Below, one piece after another: positions 27,732 to 36,915 of a stretch of DNA of 64,000 bases; position 1 is the first letter of the stretch; every line of letters begins with the position of its first letter. The stretch is from Candidatus Streptomyces philanthi (GTDB taxonomy: Bacteria > Actinomycetota > Actinomycetes > Streptomycetales > Streptomycetaceae): assembly GCA_018114805.1 (NCBI GenBank), contig CP073042.1, forward strand, positions 2,542,001 to 2,606,000, read 5' to 3'. The notes beneath the pieces were generated by a model. That model saw only the letters and a program-made list of their open reading frames with translations. It searched no databases and was not told where the DNA came from. Made by a program: the position numbers and the translations under genes.

Positions 27732-29702
27732 GTGACCAGCCAGGTCAACAGCACGGCCGAGCAGGCCGACCCTGCCAAGCCGGCCGATTCAGCCACCGCC
27801 AGCCAGACCGGGCCAACGCCCGCCGAAGGCCAGCACGGGGCTGGCACAGGCAAAGAAACCCGCCAGCTAGACCGAGTCATTATCCGTTTCGCGGGTGATT
27901 CGGGTGATGGTATGCAGTTGATGGGTGATCGGTTTACTTCGGAGACGGCGTCGTTCGGGAATGACTTGTCGACGTTGCCGAATTTCCCGGCGGAGATCCG
28001 GGCGCCGGCTGGGACGTTGCCGGGGGTGTCCTCGTTCCAGTTGCATTTCGCGGATCATGACATCCTGACTCCGGGGGACGCGCCGGATGTGTTGGTCGCG
28101 ATGAATCCGGCGGCGTTGAAGGCGAACGTGGCGGACCTGCCCCCGGGCGCGGTGTTGATCGTGAACACGGACGAGTTCACCAAGCGCCCGATGGCGAAGG
28201 TGGGGTATGCGACCAGTCCGTTGGAGGACGGGTCGTTGGACTCGTTCCAGGTGCACGGGGTGCCGTTGACGACGTTGACGGTCGAGGCGCTGAAGGAGTT
28301 CGGTCTCAGTCGTAAGGAGGCCGAGCGGAGTAAGAACATGTTCGCGCTTGGCCTGTTGTCGTGGATGTATCACCGTCCGACGGAGGGCATTGAGGCGTAT
28401 TTGCGGAAGAAGTTCGCGAAGAAGCCGCAGTTGGCGCAGGCGAACGTGACCGCGTTTCGGGCGGGGTGGAACTTCGGGGAGACCACGGAGGACTTCGCGG
28501 TCTCCTATGAGGTGGCGCCGGCCTCGTCCGCGTTCACCGCAGGCCTCTACCGCAACATCTCGGGGAACCTGGCGTTGGCTTACGGGCTGGTCGCGGCCTC
28601 GGTGCAGGCGGAGTTGCCACTGTTTCTGGGGTCGTATCCGATCACTCCGGCCTCGGATATTTTGCACGAATTATCACGGCACAAGAATTTCGGGGTGCGC
28701 TCGTTCCAGGCCGAGGATGAGATCGCGGGGATCGGCGCGGCGTTGGGGGCGGCCTTTGGTGGGTCGTTGGCGGTGACGACGACCTCGGGGCCTGGGGTGG
28801 CGCTGAAGTCGGAGACGATCGGGTTGGCGGTCTCGCTGGAACTCCCCCTTGTGGTGGTGGATATTCAGCGGGGTGGGCCCTCGACGGGGTTGCCGACGAA
28901 GACGGAGCAGGCGGACTTGTTGCAGGCCATGTACGGCCGTAACGGGGAGGCCCCGGTGCCGATCGTGGCGCCCTCGACACCGGCAGACTGTTTTGATGCC
29001 GCTTTGGAGGCGGCACGGATCGCGTTGGTGTATCGCACGCCGGTGTTTCTGCTGTCGGATGGGTATTTGGCCAATGGGTCGGAGCCGTGGCGGGTGCCGG
29101 ATGTGGAGGGGTTGCCGGATTTGCGTGTGCGGTTCGCCTCGGGGCCCAATCACGAGTTGGCGGACAGGTCGCGGGTGTTTTGGCCCTACAAGCGGGATGC
29201 GGTGACGTTGGCGCGGCCGTGGGCGGTGCCGGGGACTGCGGGGTTGGAGCATCGGATCGGTGGGATCGAGAAGCAGGATGGTAGTGGGAACATTTCCTAC
29301 GATCCGGCCAATCACGAGTTGATGGTCCGCACCCGGCAGGCCAAGATCGATGGTATTGCGGTGCAGGACGTGCGGGTGGATGACCCGGGCGGGGCACGGG
29401 TGTTGGTGCTGGGGTGGGGCTCGACCTTCGGGCCGATCGCGGCGGCGGTGCGACGGTTGCGGGGTGAGGGTGTGGCGTTGGCGCAGGCGCACCTGCGGCA
29501 CATCAATCCCTTCCCGGCGAATCTGGGCCAGGTGCTGGCCTCGTATGAGCGGGTGGTGATCCCAGAGATGAACCTGGGACAGCTCGCGATGTTGATCCGT
29601 GCCCGGTACGCGATCGACGCCCGCTCGCACACCCAGGTCAACGGAATGCCGTTCAAGGCCGAGGAGTTGGCCAACGCGTTGAAGGAGGCCATCAATGCCT
29701 GA
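27732..29702 (+). CDS. korA: 2-oxoglutarate/2-oxoacid:ferredoxin oxidoreductase, alpha subunit
   Basis: Alpha (gamma-alpha fused) subunit of a ferredoxin-linked 2-oxoacid oxidoreductase, 656 residues. With KorB and TPP it oxidises 2-oxoglutarate (or a related acid) to the acyl-CoA, reducing ferredoxin. The gamma domain (about residues 47-230) starts RVIIRFAGDSGDGMQLMGDRF. The alpha pyrimidine-binding domain carries the OFOR motif SYPITPASDILHEL and SFQAEDEIAGIGAALGAA. GTG 27732 sits behind AAGGAGG. Codons differ from neighbours from about 27885: many TTG, GGG, GTG and GAT, little C-ending. It overlaps korB by 8 bases. Adjacent to an NADH-module-less complex I operon. Confidence 0.93.
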   Translation: MTSQVNSTAEQADPAKPADSATASQTGPTPAEGQHGAGTGKETRQLDRVIIRFAGDSGDGMQLMGDRFTSETASFGNDLSTLPNFPAEIRAPAGTLPGVSSFQLHFADHDILTPGDAPDVLVAMNPAALKANVADLPPGAVLIVNTDEFTKRPMAKVGYATSPLEDGSLDSFQVHGVPLTTLTVEALKEFGLSRKEAERSKNMFALGLLSWMYHRPTEGIEAYLRKKFAKKPQLAQANVTAFRAGWNFGETTEDFAVSYEVAPASSAFTAGLYRNISGNLALAYGLVAASVQAELPLFLGSYPITPASDILHELSRHKNFGVRSFQAEDEIAGIGAALGAAFGGSLAVTTTSGPGVALKSETIGLAVSLELPLVVVDIQRGGPSTGLPTKTEQADLLQAMYGRNGEAPVPIVAPSTPADCFDAALEAARIALVYRTPVFLLSDGYLANGSEPWRVPDVEGLPDLRVRFASGPNHELADRSRVFWPYKRDAVTLARPWAVPGTAGLEHRIGGIEKQDGSGNISYDPANHELMVRTRQAKIDGIAVQDVRVDDPGGARVLVLGWGSTFGPIAAAVRRLRGEGVALAQAHLRHINPFPANLGQVLASYERVVIPEMNLGQLAMLIRARYAIDARSHTQVNGMPFKAEELANALKEAINA

Positions 29703-30834
29703 CCCCACCACACCCGGCGCTGTCGAATCCGCTGTTGCTGGTAAGCCCGCTGTTTCCCCTGAGGGCGGGGGGCAGGGGTTGTTGTCGTTGGTGCCGCGGG
29801 CTGAGGGCAAGCAGGTCATGAAGGACTTCAAGTCCGATCAGGAAGTGCGGTGGTGCCCGGGGTGTGGGGACTACGCGGTGTTGGCGGCCGTGCAGGGCTT
29901 CATGCCGGAGTTGGGCCTGGCACGGGAGAACATCGTCTTCGTGTCCGGGATCGGGTGTTCCAGTCGTTTCCCGTACTACATGAACACCTACGGGATGCAC
30001 TCCATTCATGGTCGGGCGCCGGCGATCGCGACGGGGCTGGCGACCTCGCGGCGGGACCTGTTGGTCTGGGTGGTCACCGGTGACGGCGACGCACTCTCGA
30101 TCGGGGGGAACCATCTCATTCACGCGTTGCGGCGGAATGTGAACCTGAAGATCTTGTTGTTCAACAACCGGATCTACGGGCTCACCAAGGGGCAGTACTC
30201 CCCGACCTCGGAGGTCGGGAAGATCACCAAGTCGACACCGATGGGTTCCCTGGACGCGCCGTTCAACCCCCTATCCCTCGCACTGGGCGCCGAGGCATCG
30301 TTCGTGGCCCGGACAGTGGACTCCGACCGGCAGCACCTGACAAGCGTGCTCCGAGCCGCGGCGGCCCACCCGGGCACGGCACTGGTCGAGATCTACCAGA
30401 ACTGCAACATCTTCAACGACGGCGCCTTCGAGGCATTGAAGGACAAGGAACGGGCGCTGGAGGCCGTGATCCGGTTGGAGCACGGTCAACCGATCCGGTT
30501 CGGTGTGCCCGCCGAGGACGGACTGGGCTCCAAGGGAGTGGTCCGCGACCAGACCAGCGGTGACCTACGCGTGGTGGACGTACGGGAGGAGGGCACGGAA
30601 GGCGTGTTGATCCATGACGCGCGGGCCACTTCCCCGACCACCGCGTTCGCCCTGACCCGACTCGCGGACGCCGACACCCTCCACCACACCCCCATTGGCG
30701 TCCTCCGCACCGTGGAACGCCCGGTCTACGACACATTGATGAGCGACCAACTCGACCAGGCCATCGAAGCCCAGGGCAAGGGCGACCTCGCCACCCTCCT
30801 GGCCGGCAACGACACCTGGACCGTCCCCAACTAG
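29695..30834 (+). CDS. korB: 2-oxoglutarate/2-oxoacid:ferredoxin oxidoreductase, beta subunit
   Basis: TPP-binding beta subunit, 379 residues. Cluster cysteines are visible at 54 and 57 (RWCPGCGDY), 88 (GIGCSSRFPYY) and 237 (YQNCNIFND), which would bind one [4Fe-4S]. The TPP-Mg motif is TGDGDALSIGGNH (about 128-140), followed by the conserved NNRIYGLTKGQYSPTS. The ATG overlaps the korA stop. The first two thirds share the G/T-ending codon style of korA, and from about 30250 the gene reverts to the C-ending style typical of Streptomyces. It ends before a strong terminator. Confidence 0.94.
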   Translation: MPDPTTPGAVESAVAGKPAVSPEGGGQGLLSLVPRAEGKQVMKDFKSDQEVRWCPGCGDYAVLAAVQGFMPELGLARENIVFVSGIGCSSRFPYYMNTYGMHSIHGRAPAIATGLATSRRDLLVWVVTGDGDALSIGGNHLIHALRRNVNLKILLFNNRIYGLTKGQYSPTSEVGKITKSTPMGSLDAPFNPLSLALGAEASFVARTVDSDRQHLTSVLRAAAAHPGTALVEIYQNCNIFNDGAFEALKDKERALEAVIRLEHGQPIRFGVPAEDGLGSKGVVRDQTSGDLRVVDVREEGTEGVLIHDARATSPTTAFALTRLADADTLHHTPIGVLRTVERPVYDTLMSDQLDQAIEAQGKGDLATLLAGNDTWTVPN

Positions 30835-30974
30835 CCACCCACCGGGGCGCTTGCCCGCGCATCGGCGCGCCGGCCTACCGGCTGTCCACCGCGGCCCACC
30901 GTGGCCGCTCGGGCAACGCCCCACCCGGGCCCACCAGCCCAGAGGCCCGGCCGCTGGCGCCCGGCGCGGACGAC

Positions 30975-31011
30975 ACGGCCCGGACCCGAGATCCCATCGG
31001 GTCCGGGCCGT
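30975..31011. terminator. Terminator of korAB
   Basis: Perfect 15-base stem (30975-30989 with 30997-31011) and a 7-base loop, about 140 bases after korB and before the convergent HxlR gene. Confidence 0.85.
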
Positions 31012-31179
31012 CACGCGCCGGGCGCCACCCCCGCGCCCCGCCCTCCCCGCGTCCGGCCGTCCTCCGAGGCCTGGCCATCCCCGCGCCTCGGCCGCGCCCG
31101 CACGCCGAGCCGCCCCGGCCCGCGCCCCTCTCCGTCCGCTCCGAACTGCGATTCCGGCCTCGTTGACCTCGCGGCCCCG

Positions 31180-31893
31180 TTACGTGGCGGCCCTATCCGC
31201 CGCCGCGCCGCGCGCCACCTCCGAACGGCGCGGACCGCTCCGTCCCGTACCGGGGGCCGGCGTCCCGCCCGATTCGGCAGGCGCGCGCCTCGCCCCCGCG
31301 CGCCGCCCGCTGCCCGGCTCCGCGCCGGCCCGCGTACCCTCGCCGCGCCGCGCGTCGTACCGCTCCCGCGCCGCCTGCACCTCCGGGACCCGGCGCTCGG
31401 TCCAGCGAGCCAGTGTCCACACCTGCTGCGCGGCCTCCTCACCCAGCGGGGTCAGCGAGTACTCCACGCACGGAGGGATCACCGGGTAGGCCTAGCGGTG
31501 CACGAAGCCGTCGCGCTCCAACGTCTGGAGGGTCTGGGCGAGCATCTTCTCGCTGACGCCGCCGACGCGTCGGCGCAGCTCGCTGAACCGATGCGTCCGC
31601 TCCCACAGCGCCGCCAGCGCCAACACCCCCCACCGGCTGGTGACGTGCTCAAGGACGAGCCGGGAGGGGCATGCGGGCGCGTTCACATCCGGCACCTTCG
31701 GCACACCGAGGGCGTGGAGCCGGTCACCGTCAGCGGCCTCGGCGCCGCTCTCGGCGTCAGCGCGGCGCTCGGCGCCGCCGCCGTCGACGTGGTCGGCGAA
31801 GCTGTCCCCGGCAGCGCCGTGCACGTCTACACCAGGCTCCGCATCATCGCGGCCGACACCCACACCACCGATGGCTTTCTCGCGCGCTTCCAT
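31180..31893 (-). pseudogene. HxlR-family transcriptional regulator, internal stop
   Basis: Winged-helix regulator. The core CPSRLVLEHVTSRWGVLALAAL followed by RFSELRRRVGGVSEKMLAQTLQTLERDG is the HxlR signature, and VEYSLTPLG completes the wing. A TAG (31492-31494) interrupts between GFVHR and AYPVIPP. The N-terminus is about 70 residues longer than usual, and the C-terminus carries a basic Arg/Gly/Ala tail of about 60 residues. ATG 31893 has GGGAAGGGG upstream. It is divergent from a QorB-like reductase, a common HxlR partner, with GTAC-rich palindromes between. Confidence 0.8.
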
Positions 31894-31910
31894 GTCAGAG
31901 CCCCTTCCCT

Positions 31911-31942
31911 TGGTACCAGTACCGTACTTCAAAGTCAGTACT
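31911..31942. promoter_or_regulatory. Putative HxlR operator region
   Basis: Cluster of palindromes: GGTACC at 31912-31917, AGTAC-C-GTACT at 31918-31928 and AGTACT at 31937-31942, in an AT-richer stretch between the divergent HxlR and reductase genes. HxlR proteins usually bind GTAC-containing inverted repeats. Binding is inferred. Confidence 0.55.
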
Positions 31943-32003
31943 TACGATTAATTAGCTACTTGCCTACGGTGGCCTCATCACGTCCGATCAAGGAGAGACC
32001 GAG

Positions 32004-32866
32004 ATGATCGTCGTCACCGGAGCCACCGGCCACCTGGGCCGCCTCGTCGTCGAAGAACTGGTGGCCAAGGTCACCGCGGGCGAGTTGCCCGCCGGCCAGA
32101 TCGCGGCCGTCGTACGCGACTGCGCCAAGGCCGCCGACCTCGCGACGCGCGGCGTCGAACTGCGCATCGCCGACTACAGCGATCCGCAGTCTCTGACCGG
32201 GGCCTTCCGCACCGGCGAACGGGTGCTGTTGATCTCGGGCAGCTAGGTGGGGCCGCGCGTGCCGCAGCACCAGGCGGTGATCGACGCCGCGAAGGAGGCC
32301 GGCGTCGCGCTGCTCGCCTACACCGGCATCCTGGGCGGCCCGTACGCCGACTTCGAGCTGGCCGCCGAGCACAAGGTCACCGAGCAGGCGATCCTCGATG
32401 CCGGACTGCCGCACGTCTTCCTGCGCAACGGCTGGTACAACGAGAACTACACCGAGCGCCTGGCGCCGTTCCTCGAACACGGCACCGTGGTGAGCAGCGC
32501 GGGCAACGGACGGGTGGCCTCGGCCGCGCGCGCCGACTACGCGGCGGCGGCCGTGGCCGTACTGACCGAGGACGGTCACGCGGGCGCCGCCTACGAGCTG
32601 AGCGGCGACGTGGCCTGGAGCTTCGACGAGTACGCGGCCCAGTCCGGCAAGGCGATCACGCACTCGGTCGTCACGGGCGCCCAGCATCAGGAGATCCTGA
32701 CCGGTGCCGGCCTGCCCGAGCCGTTCGCCGCGCTCCTGACCGACGTCGACGCGGCGATCGCGCGCGGGCTGCGCTGGCGGGCACGAGCGGTGACCTGTCC
32801 CGGCTCATCGGTCGCCCGACGACACCGATCAGCCAGTCCATCGCGGTAGCGCTGGCGTCGCGCTGA
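32004..32866 (+). pseudogene. QorB/NmrA-like NAD(P)H:quinone oxidoreductase, disrupted
   Basis: Extended Rossmann reductase of the QOR2/YtfG type, which reduces quinones with NADPH. It starts MIVVTGATGHLGRLVVEEL (nucleotide motif) and has the family stretch HVFLRNGWYNENYTERL. A TAG at 32244-32246 replaces a residue in LLISGS-stop-VGPRVPQHQAV, commonly Glu in relatives. A one-base loss near 32771 moves the C-terminus into the frame reading AGTSGDLSRLIGRPTTPISQ, which ends at 32866. Repaired length is about 287 residues. Divergent from HxlR, likely its target. Confidence 0.82.
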
Positions 32867-33122
32867 TCACGTCACCGCCCCGAAGCACGGCAGCACCACA
32901 GGTCGCTGCCTGCCCCACAGGCCCATACACGTCGCGCGCTCCCGCCCTTTCCGCAGCTCAGCCTGGTGCGGGGCGCGCGGCTCGGGCTGGGGCAATGGGC
33001 CGGCGTCTGTCACCCCGGCCCGCATGTCATGACCGTATGCCGATACGGGGCTGACAGACCGACCTCGGCAGCGCTACGTTCTGACCGTCGGCACCCACAG
33101 CGGGCAGATCGGGGAGGAAGCG

Positions 33123-34208
33123 TTGACGTCGGCCAACGCGACGCGTACCGGCCTTGCGTACGGCTTCGCCGCGTATGGCATGTGAGGTCTCTTCCCCATG
33201 TACTGGCCGCTGCTGGAGCCGACCGGCGCGGTCGAGATCCTGGCCCACCGCATGGTGTGGTCGCTGGCCGCCGTGATCATCACCCTGTTGGTGCTGCGGC
33301 GCTGGTCGTGGATACGGCCGCTGCTGCGTCAGCCCAAGCGCCTCGGCCTGATCGCCCTCGCCGCCACCGTGATCTCCGTCAACTAAGGCATCTACATCTG
33401 GGGCGTCAACTCGGGACATGTGGTCGAGGCGGCCCTGGGGTACTTCATCAACCCGCTGGTCAGCATCGCCTTCGGGGTGCTGTTGCTGCACGAGCGGCTG
33501 CGTCCGGCACAGTGGGCAGCGGTCGGCGTCGGCGTGGTCGCGGTGGCCGTACTGACGGTGGGGTACGGCAAGCTGCCCTGGATCGCGCTCACCCTCGCGT
33601 TCTCCTTCGGCACCTACGGGCTGGTCAAGAAGCACATCGGGCTTGATGGCCTGGAGTCGCTCGCGGCTGAGACCGGAATGCAGTTCCTGCCCGCGCTCGG
33701 CTTCCTGATCTTCCTGGGCGCGCGCGGCGACAGCACCTTCGCCACCGATGGTGTCGGGCACGCGCTGCTGCTCGTCGGCTGTGGCTTCATCACCGCGGCG
33801 CCGCTGATCTGCTTCGGCGGCGCCGCCGTCCGGCTCCCCCTCTCGGCGATCGGGATGTTGCAGTACATCGCCCCCACCTTCCAGTTCGTGCTGGGGCTCG
33901 TGGTCTTCCACGAGGAGATGCCCATCGAGCGGTGGGCCGGCTTCGCTCTGGTCTGGCTCGCCCTGGCCCTGTTGACCTGGGAGGCCCTGCGGACCGCCCA
34001 CCGGTCGCGGAGCGAACTGCGCGCGGCTGCGGCCCGCGCCGGCGAGGCGGTGGCCGTGGCGCAGGCCGGCGTGGAGCCGGGATCGGGCGTTCCCACCCGG
34101 GCCGTCGCCGCGGCGGCGGCCGAACTCGCCGAGCCGGGACAGGCCCCGGTGACGGGCACCGTCGAGGCCGGCGGCGACCTCCCCGCACCCGACGAACTGC
34201 CCCGCTGA
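33123..34208 (+). pseudogene. rarD: RarD-family permease (EamA/DMT), two internal stops
   Basis: Ten-helix drug/metabolite transporter superfamily permease. TTG 33123 follows GGGGAGG. The N-terminus reads GLAYGFAAYGM, then a TGA (33183-33185), then GLFPMYWPLL; RarD proteins have AYGxWGLFP, so Trp is replaced. A second stop, TAA (33384-33386), interrupts VISVN-stop-GIYIWGVNSG, again at a conserved Trp. The rest is intact through GMLQYIAPTFQFVLGL and a 60-residue Ala-rich cytoplasmic tail. Repaired length is about 361 residues. RarD was named from chloramphenicol sensitivity; the substrate is unknown. Confidence 0.85.
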
Positions 34209-34864
34209 CGCGCCGTTGGCCCCGGCGTCCCAGGCCCCGGACGATGAAAGAACCGATGACCGGGGGCGGGCACATGGGCACCGCGCAGCACACGGACGCT
34301 CCACCCGACACGGTGGCCGACCTCGCTGCGGCCCACGGCCTGGGAACTCATCGGAGCACCGCGCCACGCGGCGACGTCGACGGTGGATGCCTGGGGTGTT
34401 CGGCCCTCGTCGCCCTCGTGCCTCCCGGTGTCGGCCTGCTTCGCGGCTCCGACGGACCGCGCGGCGCCACCATCGGAGCAGTCCCGCTCTCACTTGGCCT
34501 CCTCGTGCGCGTCCTGGGCCTGCGCCGTGCCCGCGCCGAGCTCCACCCACGGGCAGCGGGTCCACCGCTTCGTCGGCGGCATCGTCGTCGTGAGCGGTCG
34601 CGGGCAGCCGATCACCTACGCGCGGCTCGACCGGGAGGGAGCCGAACGGACGGAGACCGCGCCCGTGAGCCAGGGGCAACAACAGAGCCGCTACGACGTG
34701 CTGGAACCGTGCGTGGCGTTCACACTCGCCCGCCAACCGCTGTGCGGCCCCGGGGTGGACTGACTCGCCGCGGCTCCCCACGGCGCTCGGCCCGGCACCC
34801 TGCCGCCAGGCACCCCGCACGAGCGGACCGGCCGAGGGACGGACCGGTGCGCGGGCCGCTCGGC
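34209..34864. other. Intergenic region with possible degraded membrane-protein gene
   Basis: No intact gene. From about 34273 a plus-strand frame gives MGTAQHTDAPPDTVADLAAAHGLG and a hydrophobic GAVPLSLGLLVRVLGL, and after a frame change RVHRFVGGIVVVSGRGQPITYARLDREG. This loosely resembles Streptomyces membrane proteins of the DUF6585 type. It may be a decayed copy, but evidence is weak. Confidence 0.3.
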
Positions 34865-34883
34865 CCGCCCGGCGCAGGCTCGG

Positions 34884-36095
34884 CTATCCAAGGGCATCGG
34901 CCACATGCGCCATCACCTGTTTCCAGTGCTCGCGACGGTGGACCCGCTCGGTGGCGTCCGACAGCCGCTCCTGGTGGAACCGGAGCGCCGCCTTCCCCTC
35001 CGCGCGGGCGCGCGAGACCGCCACCTGGATCGTGGTGTCCCTGGTGCTGCCGGGGGCGCGGTGCGTGAGCCGGATACGGTCACCGGGCCGGTAACCGCGG
35101 ACCTCACCCGAGGTGCCATCGGCGGTCTCGTACGGCGCTCCCTTCTCCTGGTGCAGTTCGGCGCCCGGTCCGAGCCAGATGGCGATGCCCTCGTCGCCGC
35201 TGATGAAGTCCCACACCGCGGCGGGCGGGTGGAGCAGGGTCTTGGAGACCCCGACCTCCCAACCGGCGTCCCGGGTCAGGCCGCGGGGCTGCTGGGTGTC
35301 GGCGGGAGGCTGCTCCGTCTCGGCGGCAGGGCGCGACGCCGCGGAAGCCGCGGGGGTCGCGGAAGCCGGAGGAGTCGCTGCCCGCTGGCGGTGGGCCTGG
35401 GGTGCGGGCTGCGGCTCGGGCGGGGGCTTGCGAGCGGAACGGGCTCGGGCTCGCGGCTCGGCGGGGTGAACTGCGGCCTCCGGCTCGGCGGGGCTGTCCG
35501 CCGGCGCGGCCTGCCGGGCGCGCAGGGCCTTGACCTTGTGCACGTTTCCGCACCGCTGCATGGAGCACCAGCGGCGGCGGCCGGGCCGCGAGGTGTCCAC
35601 GAACAGCAGGTAGCAGTTGTCCGTCGCGCACTGTCGTATCCGGTGCGCGTACGGGCCGGCGAACAGCTCGATCGCGTCGCGAGCGACCGTCGAGAGGAGT
35701 TGCCGGCCCGTCGCCGGACGCGCCCAGCGCCGGTCCGAGGCACCCGCCAGTCGTGGCACCAGCGGCGGGGCGAGCGCCATCTCGTTGACCACATCGAGGT
35801 CGGCGCCCTCCAAAGACTGCCCGTAGGCCTGATGGGTCGCCATCCGAAGCAGCGCGTCCCGCAGCCGCTTGGCCTCCACCACCTCATCGGGCGTCACGTC
35901 GATCTCGGGCGCGGGCCTGAGCCTGGAACGCGCGGCCCACACGGCGAGGTCCGCGGGATGGTGCAACACCTCATAGCACGCCCACTCGCCCGGGCCCCCG
36001 GTGGGCACCAGCTCCAGGCACAGCGCCCCCGGGTCGAACCGGTAGGGCACCCCTTGCGGTGAGTGGAGGATCAATCCCCTTGCCATCTCGCTCAT
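34884..36095 (-). CDS. CGNR zinc-finger protein fused to SRPBCC domain
   Basis: Protein of 403 residues with an unusual fusion. Residues about 1-190 are the ABATE plus CGNR zinc-finger type: GLILHSPQGVPYRFDPGALCLELV at the start and CATDNCYLLFVDTSRPGRRRWCSMQRCGN with the four zinc cysteines, thought to bind DNA. A Pro/Ala/Arg-rich linker (about 195-275) leads to a C-terminal SRPBCC/AHSA1-like domain: VSKTLLHPPAAVWDFISGDEGIAIWLGPGAEL to HWKQVMAHVADAL. CGNR proteins are usually about 190 residues alone. ATG 36095 has no ribosome-binding site; a TATAGT box 6 bases upstream suggests a leaderless mRNA. Divergent from a VOC protein. Confidence 0.85.
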   Translation of the reverse strand: MSEMARGLILHSPQGVPYRFDPGALCLELVPTGGPGEWACYEVLHHPADLAVWAARSRLRPAPEIDVTPDEVVEAKRLRDALLRMATHQAYGQSLEGADLDVVNEMALAPPLVPRLAGASDRRWARPATGRQLLSTVARDAIELFAGPYAHRIRQCATDNCYLLFVDTSRPGRRRWCSMQRCGNVHKVKALRARQAAPADSPAEPEAAVHPAEPRARARSARKPPPEPQPAPQAHRQRAATPPASATPAASAASRPAAETEQPPADTQQPRGLTRDAGWEVGVSKTLLHPPAAVWDFISGDEGIAIWLGPGAELHQEKGAPYETADGTSGEVRGYRPGDRIRLTHRAPGSTRDTTIQVAVSRARAEGKAALRFHQERLSDATERVHRREHWKQVMAHVADALG

Positions 36096-36097
36096 GT

Positions 36098-36114
36098 AAC
36101 CACTATAATTGGTT
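36098..36114. promoter_or_regulatory. Leaderless promoter with palindrome for the CGNR gene
   Basis: On the minus strand AACCA-N7-TGGTT forms an inverted repeat. A TATAGT -10 box lies within it, about 6 bases before the ATG. The arrangement suggests repression or autoregulation by a dimeric DNA-binding protein, possibly the CGNR protein itself. Confidence 0.5.
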
Positions 36115-36278
36115 TCACGGCCGAGGGAAGAGGCAAAATACTCAGCGACGAGGACACGAGTGGGAGTTGCTCGACCGCCATGGTCGAGAGACCCCGGCCA
36201 CCGGCCCACGAGCAGACGTCCGAGATCCGCGGACTCCGCGGATCCGACAGCGACCAACAACGGGGAGACGAGCAGAAC

Positions 36279-36731
36279 ATGCAGCCGACACCACTGGCCT
36301 GGAAGGTCGACGCCGAGGACCCGCACCGCCAGGCGACTTTCTGGGCAGCGGCGCTGCGCTACCGGATCGAGGACAACGGAGCCCTGATCGAACGCCTGCT
36401 GGCGGCTGGCGCGGTCGACGAGCAGGAGACCGTGGAGTTCCGGGGCCACCGAGCGTGCCGTGACCTCGTGGCCGTTCGACACCCCGACGACCCGTTCGAC
36501 CCGGGGAGCGGCACCGGCCTCGGCCGCCGCATCCTCTTCCAGCGCGTCCCCGAACCGAAGGCCACGAAGAACCGGCTCCACCTCGATCTACACAGCGCAC
36601 CGGGCGAGCGCGATGAGGAGATAGCCCGACTGGAGGAGTTGGGTGCGACCTCGCTTCACCAAGTGAGCCGCGGGGGCATCGAGTGGCAGATCATGGCGGA
36701 CCCCGAGGGCAACGAGTACTGCCTGCACTGA
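36279..36731 (+). CDS. VOC-family (glyoxalase-like) protein
   Basis: Single-domain vicinal-oxygen-chelate protein of 150 residues. It opens TPLAWKVDAEDPHRQATFWAAALRY, typical of the Glyoxalase_6 group, and ends LHQVSRGGIEWQIMADPEGNEYCL, where the DPEGNEFC-like motif carries a metal-ligand Glu. LHLDLHS in the middle resembles the second metal strand. ATG 36279 follows a GGGGAG purine tract. Function unknown; such proteins range from resistance proteins to dioxygenases. Divergent from the CGNR gene, with no operon partners. Confidence 0.85.
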   Translation: MQPTPLAWKVDAEDPHRQATFWAAALRYRIEDNGALIERLLAAGAVDEQETVEFRGHRACRDLVAVRHPDDPFDPGSGTGLGRRILFQRVPEPKATKNRLHLDLHSAPGERDEEIARLEELGATSLHQVSRGGIEWQIMADPEGNEYCLH

Positions 36732-36915
36732 CCGCCCGTCACCCAGCCTGCGCCCATACGCCACCCTCCCGGGAGTTGCCCAGACGGCCTCCAGGGTGCC
36801 TCGGTAGCGCCTCCGCAGAGCCTCGGAGAACAACCTCTGGGCTCGCTCAAATCAGGGTTTGGACCGCCCTTGAGCGGAATGATCGTCACGACGACATTCG
36901 AGCGGGGGTGGGCCG

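Noticed and set aside
27732..30834. Pyruvate:ferredoxin oxidoreductase
   Set aside because: Two-subunit KorA/KorB layout with gamma-alpha fusion and no ferredoxin delta domain fits 2-oxoglutarate-type enzymes better; substrate still unproven.
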